Source: Actinomycetaceae bacterium (lineage in GTDB: Bacteria; Actinomycetota; Actinomycetes; Actinomycetales; Actinomycetaceae). From it: a DNA stretch of 35,483 nucleotides. Below, in pieces: positions 9,134 to 19,100 of the stretch; position 1 is the first letter of the stretch, and each line of letters begins with the position of its first letter. The notes beneath the pieces were generated by a model. The model made no database searches. It was not told the DNA's origin and was given only the letters and a program-made list of their open reading frames with translations. A program made the position numbers and the translations under genes. Location: assembly GCA_030532515.1 (NCBI GenBank), contig JAUNKY010000018.1, positions 1 through 35,483 of the forward strand. The letters run 5' to 3'.

Positions 9134-9673
9134 TTATTTTTCTGGTTCCTGGTAAGTGAGGGTTAGAGAAGCCCGCGCAATAGTATGGAAAAGCGCATAG
9201 AAAGAAGCGGTAGTGATCGTCGTATCGTCGGGAAGATCTAAGCTGTCTACATCCAGCGCGTGGACGGTGAAAACGTAACGGTGTGGGCGATCCCCAGCAG
9301 GAGGAGCCGCCCCGAAGAAACTAGCTTCCCCGGTGTCATTGGGAAGGTGGAAAGCGGGACCGTCTAATTCCAAATCGGAGACACCAGCATTCTCAGCCAG
9401 TTCAGTTTGCTCTGCAGGAATATCTAGGATGCCCCAGTGCCAGTAGCCGGCGGGGGTGGGAGCATCGGGGTCGAAACAGGTTACGAAGAAAGATTGAGTT
9501 TGCGCGGGGAAGCCGCTCCAACTTAACTGCGGGGAAATTGAGCCTCCCGCCGCGGTTTGGGCAGCGGGTAAAGGATCCCCGTTTGTGCCAGCTGTAGAAG
9601 TCAGCGTGAAGGTTGGAACCGGGGGTAAAACATCATCTGGGTGCGGAGCCAGGGGGTGAGCAGAGAGATCCAT
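9134..9673 (-). CDS. YbhB/YbcL (PEBP) family protein
   Basis: 179 residues with the phosphatidylethanolamine-binding-protein signatures: SPQLSWSGFP, the DPDAPT ligand-pocket motif, WHWGILDIP and PPAGDRPHRYVFTVHALD. Bacterial members are cytoplasmic or periplasmic anion-binding proteins of unclear role; there is no signal peptide here, so cytoplasmic. The start ATG follows AGAAGGA. It is divergent from imuA' across 175 bases and is followed at 16 bases by trmL. Confidence 0.9.
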   Translation of the reverse strand: MDLSAHPLAPHPDDVLPPVPTFTLTSTAGTNGDPLPAAQTAAGGSISPQLSWSGFPAQTQSFFVTCFDPDAPTPAGYWHWGILDIPAEQTELAENAGVSDLELDGPAFHLPNDTGEASFFGAAPPAGDRPHRYVFTVHALDVDSLDLPDDTTITTASFYALFHTIARASLTLTYQEPEK

Positions 9674-9796
9674 TTTTCCTTCTTTCTTCAGTTGTGTTCA
9701 GTTTAACTTACCCACCTGAGTTTTTCGGAAGATTTTCCCGAGGGCGCTTTCGAAAGTTTTAAGTGAAAAAATCGTGTCAGCCAAAAATGGTAATTT

Positions 9797-9812
9797 TAGA
9801 ACATCAGTTCGA
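9797..9812 (+). promoter_or_regulatory. LexA (SOS) box before imuA'
   Basis: TAGAACATCAGTTCGA matches the Gram-positive/actinobacterial consensus TCGAAC-N4-GTTCGA with one mismatch (A for C in the left arm). It directly follows a possible -10, TAATTT at 9791-9796, so bound LexA would overlap the promoter. It is 36 bases before imuA'. The other divergent gene (PEBP) starts 124 bases away and is less likely to be the target. Confidence 0.75.
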
Positions 9813-9848
9813 TTAAATTGTTTCTTGGGGGAGAAATGAGTTACCAAA

Positions 9849-10376
9849 ATGTCTGCGTTTACCTTAATAAACCAGCAGACCGACCCTGCAACCCAAGTGA
9901 AGAACCACAGGCTCGCTAAAGCTCGTCTGCAACTAATAGATGGAGAAAACAAGTTAGGAATAGTTTCAACAGATGCACTAAACGGAAAAGTTTGGCATCT
10001 GGGGAATGAACTTGGAAATAAAAACCGCTTCCTAATAGAAGTTTTACAAACCCTCCCAGAAACAGCTCCCTGGATCGGAATGCTCGGACTTAATGATTTC
10101 GGATGGGTAGCGGCGGCAGAAGCGGGAATCGATTTAGAAAAACTACTTTTAGTCACCCCACCAGTAGCCCAAGCAGAAGAAGTCTTGGCAGAACTGGTAG
10201 ACGGCTTTGACGTCACTGTCTGCGGACAAGTATTCCTATCAAGCCGGGGAAAAACTAGGCTGGCAGCCAAAGTGAAAAAACGCCGCAACCTGCTTTTAAC
10301 CTTTGACCCTTGGGTAGGAATCTCTAGGCAATGGCAGCTAACTACCTCCCGCATAAAAAGACAGCAGGTGGGGTAG
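9849..10376 (+). CDS. imuA': ImuA'-like mutasome accessory protein
   Basis: 175 residues with no signal peptide. The pattern of a short RecA-like but P-loop-less protein directly before imuB, read in the same direction and with a LexA box, is that of actinobacterial ImuA', which bridges ImuB and DnaE2 in mycobacteria. The middle (residues about 48-125: LGNELGNKNRFLIEVLQTLPE, APWIGMLGLNDFG, LLLVTPPVAQAEEVLAELVDGFDVTVCG) is compatible with a degenerate RecA core; I see no GxxxxGK[ST]. Assignment rests on context more than on sequence. The only usable start is the ATG at 9849 because a TGA blocks the frame 10 bases upstream; the purine tract GGGGGAG is 15 bases away, which is long. The stop overlaps the imuB GTG by one base. 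Confidence 0.7.
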   Translation: MSAFTLINQQTDPATQVKNHRLAKARLQLIDGENKLGIVSTDALNGKVWHLGNELGNKNRFLIEVLQTLPETAPWIGMLGLNDFGWVAAAEAGIDLEKLLLVTPPVAQAEEVLAELVDGFDVTVCGQVFLSSRGKTRLAAKVKKRRNLLLTFDPWVGISRQWQLTTSRIKRQQVG

Positions 10377-12157
10377 TGGCAGTAATTCTAGTTCTAATCC
10401 CCGAATGGGAAACCTGCTCACTGGTTTTAGAAGTTCCCCCGGGAACCCCCGCAGTTATTGTGGAAAAAGGCAGGGTAAAAACCGCGACTTTAAGAGCCCA
10501 GCGAAACGGCGTTGAAAAAGGCATGAAACTTAACTACGCCCAATACCTATGCCCAGAACTGCTGGTTATGCCCGCTGACGAAAACCGAACTCAACGAGCT
10601 TTCAACTTCGTGATGGAAGCTTTAGAAGAAGTTACGCCTTTTGCACAGGTAATCCGCCCAGGCTTGGCCTTGCTGCCAGCCCCTAAGGAAATAAAAAACT
10701 TAAGTAACCAAGCTAAGCCTCTGGCAGACTTTCTAAACCAAATAGTTGACAGTATCGCCCTTAGCACCCAGGCAGAAGCCTACGTAGCTGCAGGGGAAAC
10801 CTGCCTAGAAGCCTGGGTAAAGCTAAATAACTATCTACCAGAACAACCCCACTATCCCACAGTAGAATCCTTCCCCCTGCTGGGATTAACTGAGTTATTT
10901 CCCAAAAGCGCTCCTGAAATAGCCAAAATGCTACAAGAACTTACTTACCTAGGGGTGGAAACTATTGCCGAGGTGCAAACCCTTGGCTGGGACACCCTGC
11001 AAACCCGCTTCGGCTTAGCCGCTCACCAACTTAAACAACTGGTAGCTAACGGAAATATCGCTACCACCACCAGCAAAGCTGAGCTTGAGCTCAGTATTGA
11101 AATGGAATTCCCCGTACTGCTTCAAGACCCACTTCTGGTAGTGGGGCAAATTCTTGACCAAGCCCAACAACTAATCCAAAAAATGCAAGCAAAACAAGTT
11201 AGCGCGCAAGCAATCAATATCCAAGCGCAACTCCAAATCCCGAGGGAAATAACTGACGAAATAGACAGAACCTACTTAGAAACCCAACTAATTCAAATAG
11301 AACGTAGCTGGGCCCTTTTCAACCTCCCCAACGCCACAGACATCACCACTCGAATTGAATGGCAACTACAAGCCTGGCTACAGCAATATCAAAATCAAAC
11401 AGCTCGGCAACTAAACTCCGCAAACTACCAAACTTATTACGAAAGTGAGTTTTACACGCAAATATTTGGCATAAAACAACTGAAAGTAACCGCTACCGGA
11501 CTAATCCCCATCGGTGAAACCATCCAAAAACTCTGGGGAAATAAAACCGCTAGCGACCTTAGAGCCGTCCGCGCAGCCGAAAAAATCCAACAAAAATTAG
11601 GAGACGGGAAAACCCACCAAATCTCTATCACCCCCGGCTGGGATCCTCTTAGCCGCGTCAAAACCCGTGCCTGGGGAGAAAAAATTCGCAAAACCCCCTG
11701 GGAAGAATGGACCCCACACCGAAAATGGCGAAATCACCCCAACTATCAAACTACCCAAACTTGGCAAGGTAGCTTTAACCTCCCAGCCCCCAGCACAGTT
11801 TTCCAACCTTCGCTCGCGGTACAACTTAGCGACGCCCTCGCACAGCCAGTAGAAGTTACCGAAACTGGTTTACTTACCGCGGTGCCCACCCACCTGCACC
11901 TAAGTGCAAAGACCCGTGCATATTTGCAAAACCAGCGTTTTCACTGGCCCAAAACCCTCTGCGTCACCGCAGTTATCGGACCGTGGATCCACTTGGGAAA
12001 ATGGTGGGAAAATGAGCGTAAAACCGGAAAAGTCTGGCTCAAAATAACTGTCGAAATACCTCTTGAACCAGCCGACGCTTATACAGAATCTGTTCCCCCA
12101 CAGCAGCTTCTCATCGTGTACGAACAACGCCAATGGAGGCTGGGAGGAATCTGGTAA
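10376..12157 (+). CDS. imuB: ImuB, catalytically inactive Y-family polymerase
   Basis: 593 residues from the GTG at 10376, which overlaps the imuA' stop by one base (TAGTG) and follows AGGTGGGG; the longer in-frame ATG at 10331 would overlap imuA' by 46 bases and is less likely. The N-terminal strand VAVILVLIPEWETCSLVLE is where active Y-family enzymes have the first catalytic Asp (VDFDCF); here it is PEW. In the palm the usual SxDE acidic pair is replaced (VIRPGLALLPA). So it has a Y-family fold without catalysis, as in ImuB of the mutasome, where it acts as the clamp-binding hub. The C-terminus (HLGKWWENERKTGKVW ... YEQRQWRLGGIW) matches the ImuB C-terminal region. I could not pick out a clear beta-clamp motif by eye. 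Confidence 0.85.
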   Translation: MAVILVLIPEWETCSLVLEVPPGTPAVIVEKGRVKTATLRAQRNGVEKGMKLNYAQYLCPELLVMPADENRTQRAFNFVMEALEEVTPFAQVIRPGLALLPAPKEIKNLSNQAKPLADFLNQIVDSIALSTQAEAYVAAGETCLEAWVKLNNYLPEQPHYPTVESFPLLGLTELFPKSAPEIAKMLQELTYLGVETIAEVQTLGWDTLQTRFGLAAHQLKQLVANGNIATTTSKAELELSIEMEFPVLLQDPLLVVGQILDQAQQLIQKMQAKQVSAQAINIQAQLQIPREITDEIDRTYLETQLIQIERSWALFNLPNATDITTRIEWQLQAWLQQYQNQTARQLNSANYQTYYESEFYTQIFGIKQLKVTATGLIPIGETIQKLWGNKTASDLRAVRAAEKIQQKLGDGKTHQISITPGWDPLSRVKTRAWGEKIRKTPWEEWTPHRKWRNHPNYQTTQTWQGSFNLPAPSTVFQPSLAVQLSDALAQPVEVTETGLLTAVPTHLHLSAKTRAYLQNQRFHWPKTLCVTAVIGPWIHLGKWWENERKTGKVWLKITVEIPLEPADAYTESVPPQQLLIVYEQRQWRLGGIW

Positions 12158-12239
12158 GCCTAACCGCACTAAGCACAAATTAAGTTAGAATCTTATGAGG
12201 ATAAAGAAGTGAAAAACAGCAACACAAGCGGGGAAGAAC

Positions 12240-12872
12240 GTGGCTAAACTCTACTTTCGGTATGGCGCAATGAACTCAGGCAAATCCACCGCCTTGCTCC
12301 AAGCTGCCTACAACTATGAAGAAAGAGGCCAGCGCATCGTCCTTGCCAAACCCGCAATCGACGTTAAAGGGGATACTCAGATCGTTTCCCGCCTGGGAGT
12401 AACTCGCGAAGTACACATGCTGGTAGGTGCAAAAGATGATTTCCGAGCCCGCTTCCATGCAGTTGCTAGCGGCTACGACGAAAACGCACTGATGAATGAC
12501 GTAGAACTACAGCCAGTTGCCGCCATCTTAGTTGACGAAGCCCAGTTTTTCACTCCGCAACAAATCGACGACATGTTCCGCATCGCCGTCTTAGATAACG
12601 TACCAGTCTTGGCCTACGGTATCCGCACTGACTTCCAAACTGTCGCTTTCCCAGGAGCTCGTCGCCTGCTAGAAATCGCCCACACCTTAGAAGAACTAAA
12701 AACCATTTGCCGCTGCGGCAGAAAAGCCGTTTTCAACGGGCGTACCGTGGACGGAAAATTCATCTTTGACGGAGACCAAGTAGCCATTGATGGGGTAGCA
12801 GTCGGCTACGAATCTCTCTGCGGCGCCTGCTACCTACAAGAATCCCACGGAAAACTAGCAGATCACGCTTAA
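12240..12872 (+). CDS. tdk: thymidine kinase, type II
   Basis: 210 residues, normal for type II thymidine kinase. The P-loop is GAMNSGKST (9-17), the catalytic and DNA-kinase-like motif is VDEAQFF with Glu100, the lasso-loop segment YESLCGACYLQ is present, and four zinc Cys are at 158, 160, 195 and 198. It phosphorylates thymidine to TMP in the salvage pathway. The start is GTG after GGGGAAG. It lies 82 bases after imuB and 81 before the SNF2 gene, all on the same strand, which places nucleotide salvage inside the SOS mutagenesis cluster. No LexA box is seen in front of it, so SOS control would have to come from the imuA' promoter by read-through. Confidence 0.95.
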   Translation: MAKLYFRYGAMNSGKSTALLQAAYNYEERGQRIVLAKPAIDVKGDTQIVSRLGVTREVHMLVGAKDDFRARFHAVASGYDENALMNDVELQPVAAILVDEAQFFTPQQIDDMFRIAVLDNVPVLAYGIRTDFQTVAFPGARRLLEIAHTLEELKTICRCGRKAVFNGRTVDGKFIFDGDQVAIDGVAVGYESLCGACYLQESHGKLADHA

Positions 12873-12953
12873 TGAGGCTATACAAGAGCTACCGAAGAAC
12901 TAACGCACGGGCTGATAAAACGATATTCCCAAACTCGATTTGAAAGAACACCG

Positions 12954-15900
12954 GTGAAAACTCTAACCGCGTTGGAAAAAACCATCGCCACCTTAACTGA
13001 AGAAGCTGGCATCCGCTTAGCCGGACCCGCTACTTTCAGCATGGGAAGAGTCTTAGCTGAAAACGGGGGAGTTACCTCCTGGCAGTACAACGGTGAAAAA
13101 ACCGAAATCATTGCGAAAGTAAAAGGTGGGGGACTGTCATACACCTGTTGGATCAGCCAACCCGGTAACCAACCAAGAGATTTAGACTTGCGCTGTGCCT
13201 GCGCCACCGGCAGTTACTGTAAACACGTCTTAGCGGCACTTTGGAAAATCAGCCAAGAAACCACCCATCAACAACTCACTTGGCGCGACAACTTAGACAA
13301 CTTCTTGGCAAAACCAACCGACGGTCAGCCACTTGCTTTAGTAGTAGAAACAACTGCGAACCCACCTGAAATCACGGTGCGCCGCAAGAATGCAGCCGAT
13401 AACTGGGTGGCCGCCAGAGCCACTTGGACTGACCTAACTTCCACCAAATGGGTCTCAGTAACCGATGAACTACGTAGCGACCACCTTAAATTAGTGAGGA
13501 AAATCTGGAATACCGCGCAACGATCCCTCACCTGGGTGAATAACCGCAACGTCACCTTAAATAATCTGGAACACCGGGCGTGGAAACTACTCCAAGAAGC
13601 CAAACAAATGGGCCTGGAACTCTTCTTAGACGATACAGACCATCCTTTAGAACTGGCAGATACAGAGATCAGCTTAAAGTTTGACACCCATACCCTGCCA
13701 AATGCAGACCTTGAACTAATCATCGTCGGTGAGTACCAGCAACAGATAATTCCCTACCCGCAGGTATTAGACACACAGCCCGCCCTAGTTAAACTCAACC
13801 AAGCCCTGCTAATCCCAGTTGCGGAAGAAACCAGCCAACTGGTGGACGCTGCAAAACAGCGCCGCCGTATCGTCATTCCCCACGCAGATAAAGAAGAATA
13901 CGAAACCTACTACCTGCCTTATCTAGCACACTTGCTGGTTGCCAACCAGACCTTGCACGGACCCTACATCACAGCGCAGGTAGACCTCATCGACCACCAG
14001 GTACAAATAAACTGGCAAGTTAGCTATGAAAACGAGCAACAAAAACTAAAACTCACCTGGGCACAGGCCCAAACAACCTGGCCCAAAGACCACGACATCT
14101 ACCAGCAAATACGCCGCATCATTCAAGCAGCTGCAGCTGACCTGCCACAGTTAGATCCGCAAAACCAAAATGTCCGGCTAGATTTAGGTGATTTCTCTAA
14201 ACTACGGGACATAGCGCAACAAACCCAAACCCAAACTGAATATCTCTTCTGGGATTTCAGCCCCGCCGTTAAACAACTGCAAATAAGCACTGCACCGGCA
14301 ACCATCCGGGTTCAAAACGCTACGCAAATAGACCGTGCCCACCCGGACTGGTTCAACCTAGAAGTAGTAATCGAAGTAGCCGGGCAACTGGTTTCCATCG
14401 AAGAAGTCTTAAAAGCACTAAGCGCGCAAAGAACCTGGGTGATGAGCGAAGCCGGCACCTGGGTACAAATCGACTTAGATCAACTTGCAAACCTACGCGC
14501 CCTATTAGAAGGTGTCAGTGGCAGCATCTGGGAAGGACAAATCCTTAAAGTCCCCAAAATACGTTTAGGAATGCTCGCCAGCTTAGAACACTACCAGATC
14601 GATACCAGCAGCCTGGGAAAATGGATTAACACCGTCACCGCACTTTTAGACGAAACCCCCGAACGCGCTTTAGCTGCGCCACAAACAGTTACGTTACGTC
14701 CCTATCAAACAGCGGGCATCGCCTGGCTTGATCGGGTCACCACCCGGGGATTCGGAGCCGTTTTAGCAGACGACATGGGCCTTGGGAAAACCCTACAAAT
14801 CCTTAGCACCATTGAAACAAAACGGCTCAACCAAGAACTTGAAAATGGGGTAGTAGTAGTCGCACCTACCTCAGTGCTGCAAGTTTGGGCTGAAGAAGCA
14901 CAACGGTTCTACCCAGAACTGAAAGTAACCGTAGTGCGTGCAAGTAAGAAAAAGCGTAGCCAGACATTAGCCGACCTGCTACGTGAAAACCACCTGCTAG
15001 TTACCTCTTGGAATCTACTACAAATGGATGCCAAAGAATACCAGCAACTTCAGTTAGATGGCGCTGTTTTCGACGAAGCGCAAGCTATGAAAAATCCGCG
15101 AACCAGCCAACATAAGGCAGCTAAAGACCTGCAAACAAAGTGGAAAATCGCCTCAACCGGCACGCCCATTGAAAATAGCTTAACTGACCTGTGGGCGATA
15201 ATGCGGGTAATCAACCCGGGGTTATTGCCTGGATTCAGCGACTTCAACGCGCAGTATGGCAAACGCGTAGAAAGCTACGCTGACACCCAAGCTTCAATGC
15301 GGTTACAAGCTTTAATCCAACCATTCATGAAACGCAGAACTAAAGCACTGGTTGCCCGTCAGCTGCCCCCCAAAATCGAACAGACTATCACTGTGGAACT
15401 AGGTGCAAAACACCGGCGGCTCTATGACCGGTACCTAAACCAACACCGCAAAGAACTCTTAGAAGTTGAAGGGGATAAGCTTACCGCCGGGTTCAAAGTC
15501 ATCACCGGCTTAAACCAGCTACGCCAACTTGCCTTAGACCCAGCACTAGTTGAAAAAGATAAAGACTGGCCTGCCTCAGCTAAAACGGAAGCCCTATTAG
15601 AACTGCTACTTCCCTTAGCTGCCGAAGGTAAAAAATCCTTAGTCTTTTCACAGTACACTTCTTATTTGGCGCGCGTGAAAGAAAGCCTTACTGCCGCGCA
15701 GATTCGCTACGCCTACTTAGACGGAGGAACTGCCAACCGACAGCAAGTAATCGAAGAGTTTAAAACTTCAGCGGCACCAGTTTTCTTAATCTCCTTAAAA
15801 GCAGGTGGAACTGGGCTAACACTTACCGAAGCAGAAAACGTTTTCATCCTCGACCCCTGGTGGAACCCAGCAACTGAAAACCAAGCGATAGACCGCGCCC

Positions 15901-16070
15901 ACCGAATCGGGCAAGATAAACCAGTTAACGTTTACCGGCTCTGCGCGGCAGACACCATCGAAGAAAAAGTCATGGCCCTGCAAGCCCATAAGCGTACCGT
16001 AGCTGAAGCCATAGTCGGAGAAAACGTACAAGTTCTCAGTGTGGCAGACTTACAAGCCATCTTAGCTTAA
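12954..16070 (+). CDS. SNF2-family helicase with SWIM zinc finger
   Basis: 1038 residues. An N-terminal SWIM-type zinc motif CxC-x5-C-x-H lies at about residues 81-92 (CACATGSYCKH). A long all-alpha/beta middle of unknown function runs to about 560. A SNF2 motor follows from about 575: motif I DDMGLGKT (606-613), Walker B DEAQ (707-710), motif III STGTPIENS, and the C-terminal RecA lobe ending in DPWWNPATENQAIDRAHRIGQ (motif VI). Such proteins are DNA-dependent translocases that remodel or strip protein from DNA. It is the longest intergenic partner in the imu cluster, with no LexA box of its own, and it stops 41 bases before dnaE2. The GTG start has a weak GAAAG site. Confidence 0.92.
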   Translation: MKTLTALEKTIATLTEEAGIRLAGPATFSMGRVLAENGGVTSWQYNGEKTEIIAKVKGGGLSYTCWISQPGNQPRDLDLRCACATGSYCKHVLAALWKISQETTHQQLTWRDNLDNFLAKPTDGQPLALVVETTANPPEITVRRKNAADNWVAARATWTDLTSTKWVSVTDELRSDHLKLVRKIWNTAQRSLTWVNNRNVTLNNLEHRAWKLLQEAKQMGLELFLDDTDHPLELADTEISLKFDTHTLPNADLELIIVGEYQQQIIPYPQVLDTQPALVKLNQALLIPVAEETSQLVDAAKQRRRIVIPHADKEEYETYYLPYLAHLLVANQTLHGPYITAQVDLIDHQVQINWQVSYENEQQKLKLTWAQAQTTWPKDHDIYQQIRRIIQAAAADLPQLDPQNQNVRLDLGDFSKLRDIAQQTQTQTEYLFWDFSPAVKQLQISTAPATIRVQNATQIDRAHPDWFNLEVVIEVAGQLVSIEEVLKALSAQRTWVMSEAGTWVQIDLDQLANLRALLEGVSGSIWEGQILKVPKIRLGMLASLEHYQIDTSSLGKWINTVTALLDETPERALAAPQTVTLRPYQTAGIAWLDRVTTRGFGAVLADDMGLGKTLQILSTIETKRLNQELENGVVVVAPTSVLQVWAEEAQRFYPELKVTVVRASKKKRSQTLADLLRENHLLVTSWNLLQMDAKEYQQLQLDGAVFDEAQAMKNPRTSQHKAAKDLQTKWKIASTGTPIENSLTDLWAIMRVINPGLLPGFSDFNAQYGKRVESYADTQASMRLQALIQPFMKRRTKALVARQLPPKIEQTITVELGAKHRRLYDRYLNQHRKELLEVEGDKLTAGFKVITGLNQLRQLALDPALVEKDKDWPASAKTEALLELLLPLAAEGKKSLVFSQYTSYLARVKESLTAAQIRYAYLDGGTANRQQVIEEFKTSAAPVFLISLKAGGTGLTLTEAENVFILDPWWNPATENQAIDRAHRIGQDKPVNVYRLCAADTIEEKVMALQAHKRTVAEAIVGENVQVLSVADLQAILA

Positions 16071-16077
16071 ACAACCC

Positions 16078-16105
16078 ATTATATCGAACAAATGTTCGAT
16101 ATAAT
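16078..16105 (+). promoter_or_regulatory. palindromic LexA box overlapping the dnaE2 -10
   Basis: Bases 16078-16089 (ATTATATCGAAC) are the exact reverse complement of 16094-16105, with AAAT between. The core CGAACAAATGTTCG is a perfect LexA site of the CGAAC-N4-GTTCG type. The right arm ends in TATAAT at 16100-16105, a consensus -10, six bases before the GTG of dnaE2. LexA bound here would cover the -10, so repression should be tight. The dyad could also fold as RNA but would not be transcribed from its own start. Confidence 0.9.
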
Positions 16106-16111
16106 GGGGGA

Positions 16112-19100
16112 GTGCCTCAATACGCAGAACTACACGCTCACAGCTGTTACAGTTTCCTCCACGGAGCAGATCAGCCCACCGCCCTCGTCAAACAAGCCAA
16201 AGACCTAGGGCTAACCGGCATCGCGATCTTGGACTACCACGGAATGTACGGGGCAGTCCAAACCTCGGTAGCCGCCAAAGAAAGCGGCGTGAAAAGCATC
16301 TTCGGAATCGAAGTAACCGTAAACGACCCCCAGCTAGGACCCGTACATATTCCCCTTTTAGCAAACCACGTCAGCGGCTATCAAACACTCTGCCGACTAA
16401 TCTCTGACCACCAGCTAAAAAACACGGAACGCGCCGAAACCATCCTCACCTGGGAAGAACTGGCCACCCACTTCCAAGAAGACTGGACGCTACTAACCGG
16501 AACCACCAAAGGCCCCCTACGCAAAGCCCTGCACCAAACTGGAATCACCGGCGGGAAAAACCAACTCCAAAAACTTACCCAGCTATTCGGCGCCTCCATC
16601 GCCATAGAAGCCAACTTGCAAACTCCGCTGGAACAAGAATTTGTAAGCCACCAGCTGGCCAGCTTAGCCAAACAATTCCAACTCCCACTAGTCGCCACCA
16701 CTGCCGCCCGCGCCGCCAACGTGAAGTCCCTCCCGCGGGCAAACCTGCTCACCGCCATCCAACTGCAAGGTAACCTAGCACAAGTAGAACCCCACTTAAC
16801 GGCCTTCCCACCACTCCTTAGAAGCGCCGCAGAAATGGAAATAATCCACCGCAACTATCCGCAAGCAGTTGAAAACGCAGCCCAACTAGCGGAAGAGCTA
16901 GCTTTTGACCTAAACCTCCTGGCCCCGCAACTACCCAAAGGTATAGTTCCCCCCGGAGAAAGCGAAGCCAGCTGGCTACGCAAATGCACCTACCAAGGCG
17001 CCTACAAACGATACGGCACTGCCCAAGAAAACCCTAAAGCATGGGAAGTCATCGAACACGAACTGCAAGTAATCGAAAGCCTGGGATTTTGCGGATATTT
17101 CCTAATCGTCAAAGAAATAGTCGACTTTTGCGCCACTAACAATATTCTTTGCCAAGGCAGAGGCTCAGCTGCGAACTCGGCAGTTTGCTACAGCCTTTCG
17201 ATCACTGCCGTAGACGCGGTGTACCACCAGCTGATGTTCGAACGCTTCCTCTCCCCAGATCGCAGCGGACCGCCAGATATTGACATCGATATTGAATCAG
17301 AACGCAGAGAAGAAGTCATCCAACACGTATACGAAAAATACGGGCGTCACAACGCCGCACAAGTAGCTAATGTCATCACCTACCGGCACCGCTCAGCTTT
17401 AACTGACGCTGCGAAAGCCTTTGGATACAGTGAAGACTTAGCCCGCAAATGGAGTAAAAACACCGCCCCCATCCCCATCGACCCAAAAGTTGAAAAAATG
17501 GCTGCGCAACTAAAGAAACTTCCGCGTCACCTGGGGATACACTCAGGGGGAATGGTACTAACCCGCCAACCTGTCTCAGAAATCTGTCCAGTTCAATGGG
17601 CGGCCCGTAGCGGGCGCACCGTCTTACAGTGGGATAAAGAAGACTGCGCGGAAGCGGGACTGGTGAAGTTTGATCTGCTGGGCTTAGGCATGTTAACCGC
17701 GCTTAGACGTATGTTTTCCGCCCTCGAAAAATCCGGTTATGTGGGAGTAAACGGGAAGAAACTCGACCTCTATAACCTGCCGCCGGAAGACCCCGCGGTA
17801 TACGACCTGCTGTGCGCGGCAGACACTGTAGGAGTTTTCCAAGTCGAATCACGCGCGCAAATGAATACGCTACCGCGTTTAAAACCACGCTGCTTCTATG
17901 ATCTGGTAGTAGAAGTAGCGCTAATCCGCCCCGGACCGATACAGGGAAACGCAGTCAACCCCTATCTGCGACGCAGACTGGGCAAAGACCCAATTACTTA
18001 TGATCACCCCTGCTTAGAACCGATATTAAAACGCACTTTAGGTGTGCCAATTTTCCAAGAACAACTAATGCAAATCGCGGTAGAAGCCGCAGGATTCACC
18101 CCGGCAGAAGCCGACCAACTGCGTAAAGCTATGGCTTCTAAAAACTCGGATGAAAAACTGGCGAAGCTAAAACCTAAACTACTGGATGGCCTGATGCAAA
18201 AAGGTATTTCCAACGAAATCGCCCAGACTATTTTCAACTATTTTCAGGGATTCGCTGAGTTTGGTTTCCCTGAATCACACGCATTTTCATTCGCCTACAT
18301 CGTCTATGCTTCGGCTTGGATGAAAGTACACCATCCAGCGTATTTTTACGCGGCGATAATTGCTTCACAGCCAATGGGATTCTATTCAGTGGCCAGTCTA
18401 GTTGCTGACGCGCGCCGGCATCAGGTAGAGGTTAAACCAGTTGACGTTAACTATTCGCAGTGGCTGACCTGCGCTGAGAACGGGGAAGTGCGTTTAGGAC
18501 TGCAACAGATTAAAGGACTTTCTTACCAAGAGGCAGAGCGGATTCTGGCGGCGCGTCGGCAAAGTCCGTTCACTTCTTTAGCAGACCTGGCTATACGGGC
18601 AGGTTTGACGGAAAATCAACTGCGCCTGCTGGGATTAGCCGGAGCTTTTCGTAGCCTGGGGGTAGGACGGCGCGAAGCTGCCTGGCAAGCCCGATTTTTA
18701 GCGCAAAACGGGGTACAGCAAACGTTGCCGGGGCTAGAGTTCACGCCGGTGGCTCTACCGGCGATGACCGTGGGACAAGAATTGGTAGCAGACTACCAGT
18801 TCGCTAGAGTGAGCACACAGCTACATCCTTTTGAGTTACTGCGATCGCAGTTGACGCAGGCAGAAGTGCTTAGTTGCCAGCAGGCGAAGCAGGTGAAAAC
18901 TGGGCAGCGGATTAAAGTAGCCGGTTTGGTAACTCATCGGCAGCGTCCGGCAGCCGCCGGGGGAGTGACTTTCTTAGCGTTAGAGGACGAAACGGGGATT
19001 GTGAACGTGATGTGCTCGGCGGGGCTTTGGCAGCGGTATCGGCAGGTGGCCCTTACCAGTGCGGCAGTAGTGGTCCGTGGCTGGGTGGATGCGGCTGATG

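Noticed and set aside
9698-10354. Open frame of 218 codons on minus, antisense to imuA'
   Set aside because: Ser/Phe-rich low-quality translation, no ribosome-binding site, and it would block the imuA'-imuB coupling that the overlapping TAGTG supports.
12209-12247. 12-codon GTG frame ending over the tdk start, as a possible leader peptide
   Set aside because: Short enough to arise by chance, no regulatory structure around it, and tdk has its own GGGGAAG site.
12873-12953. Possible LexA box before the SNF2 helicase gene
   Set aside because: No GAAC-N4-GTTC pair is present; the gene more likely depends on read-through.
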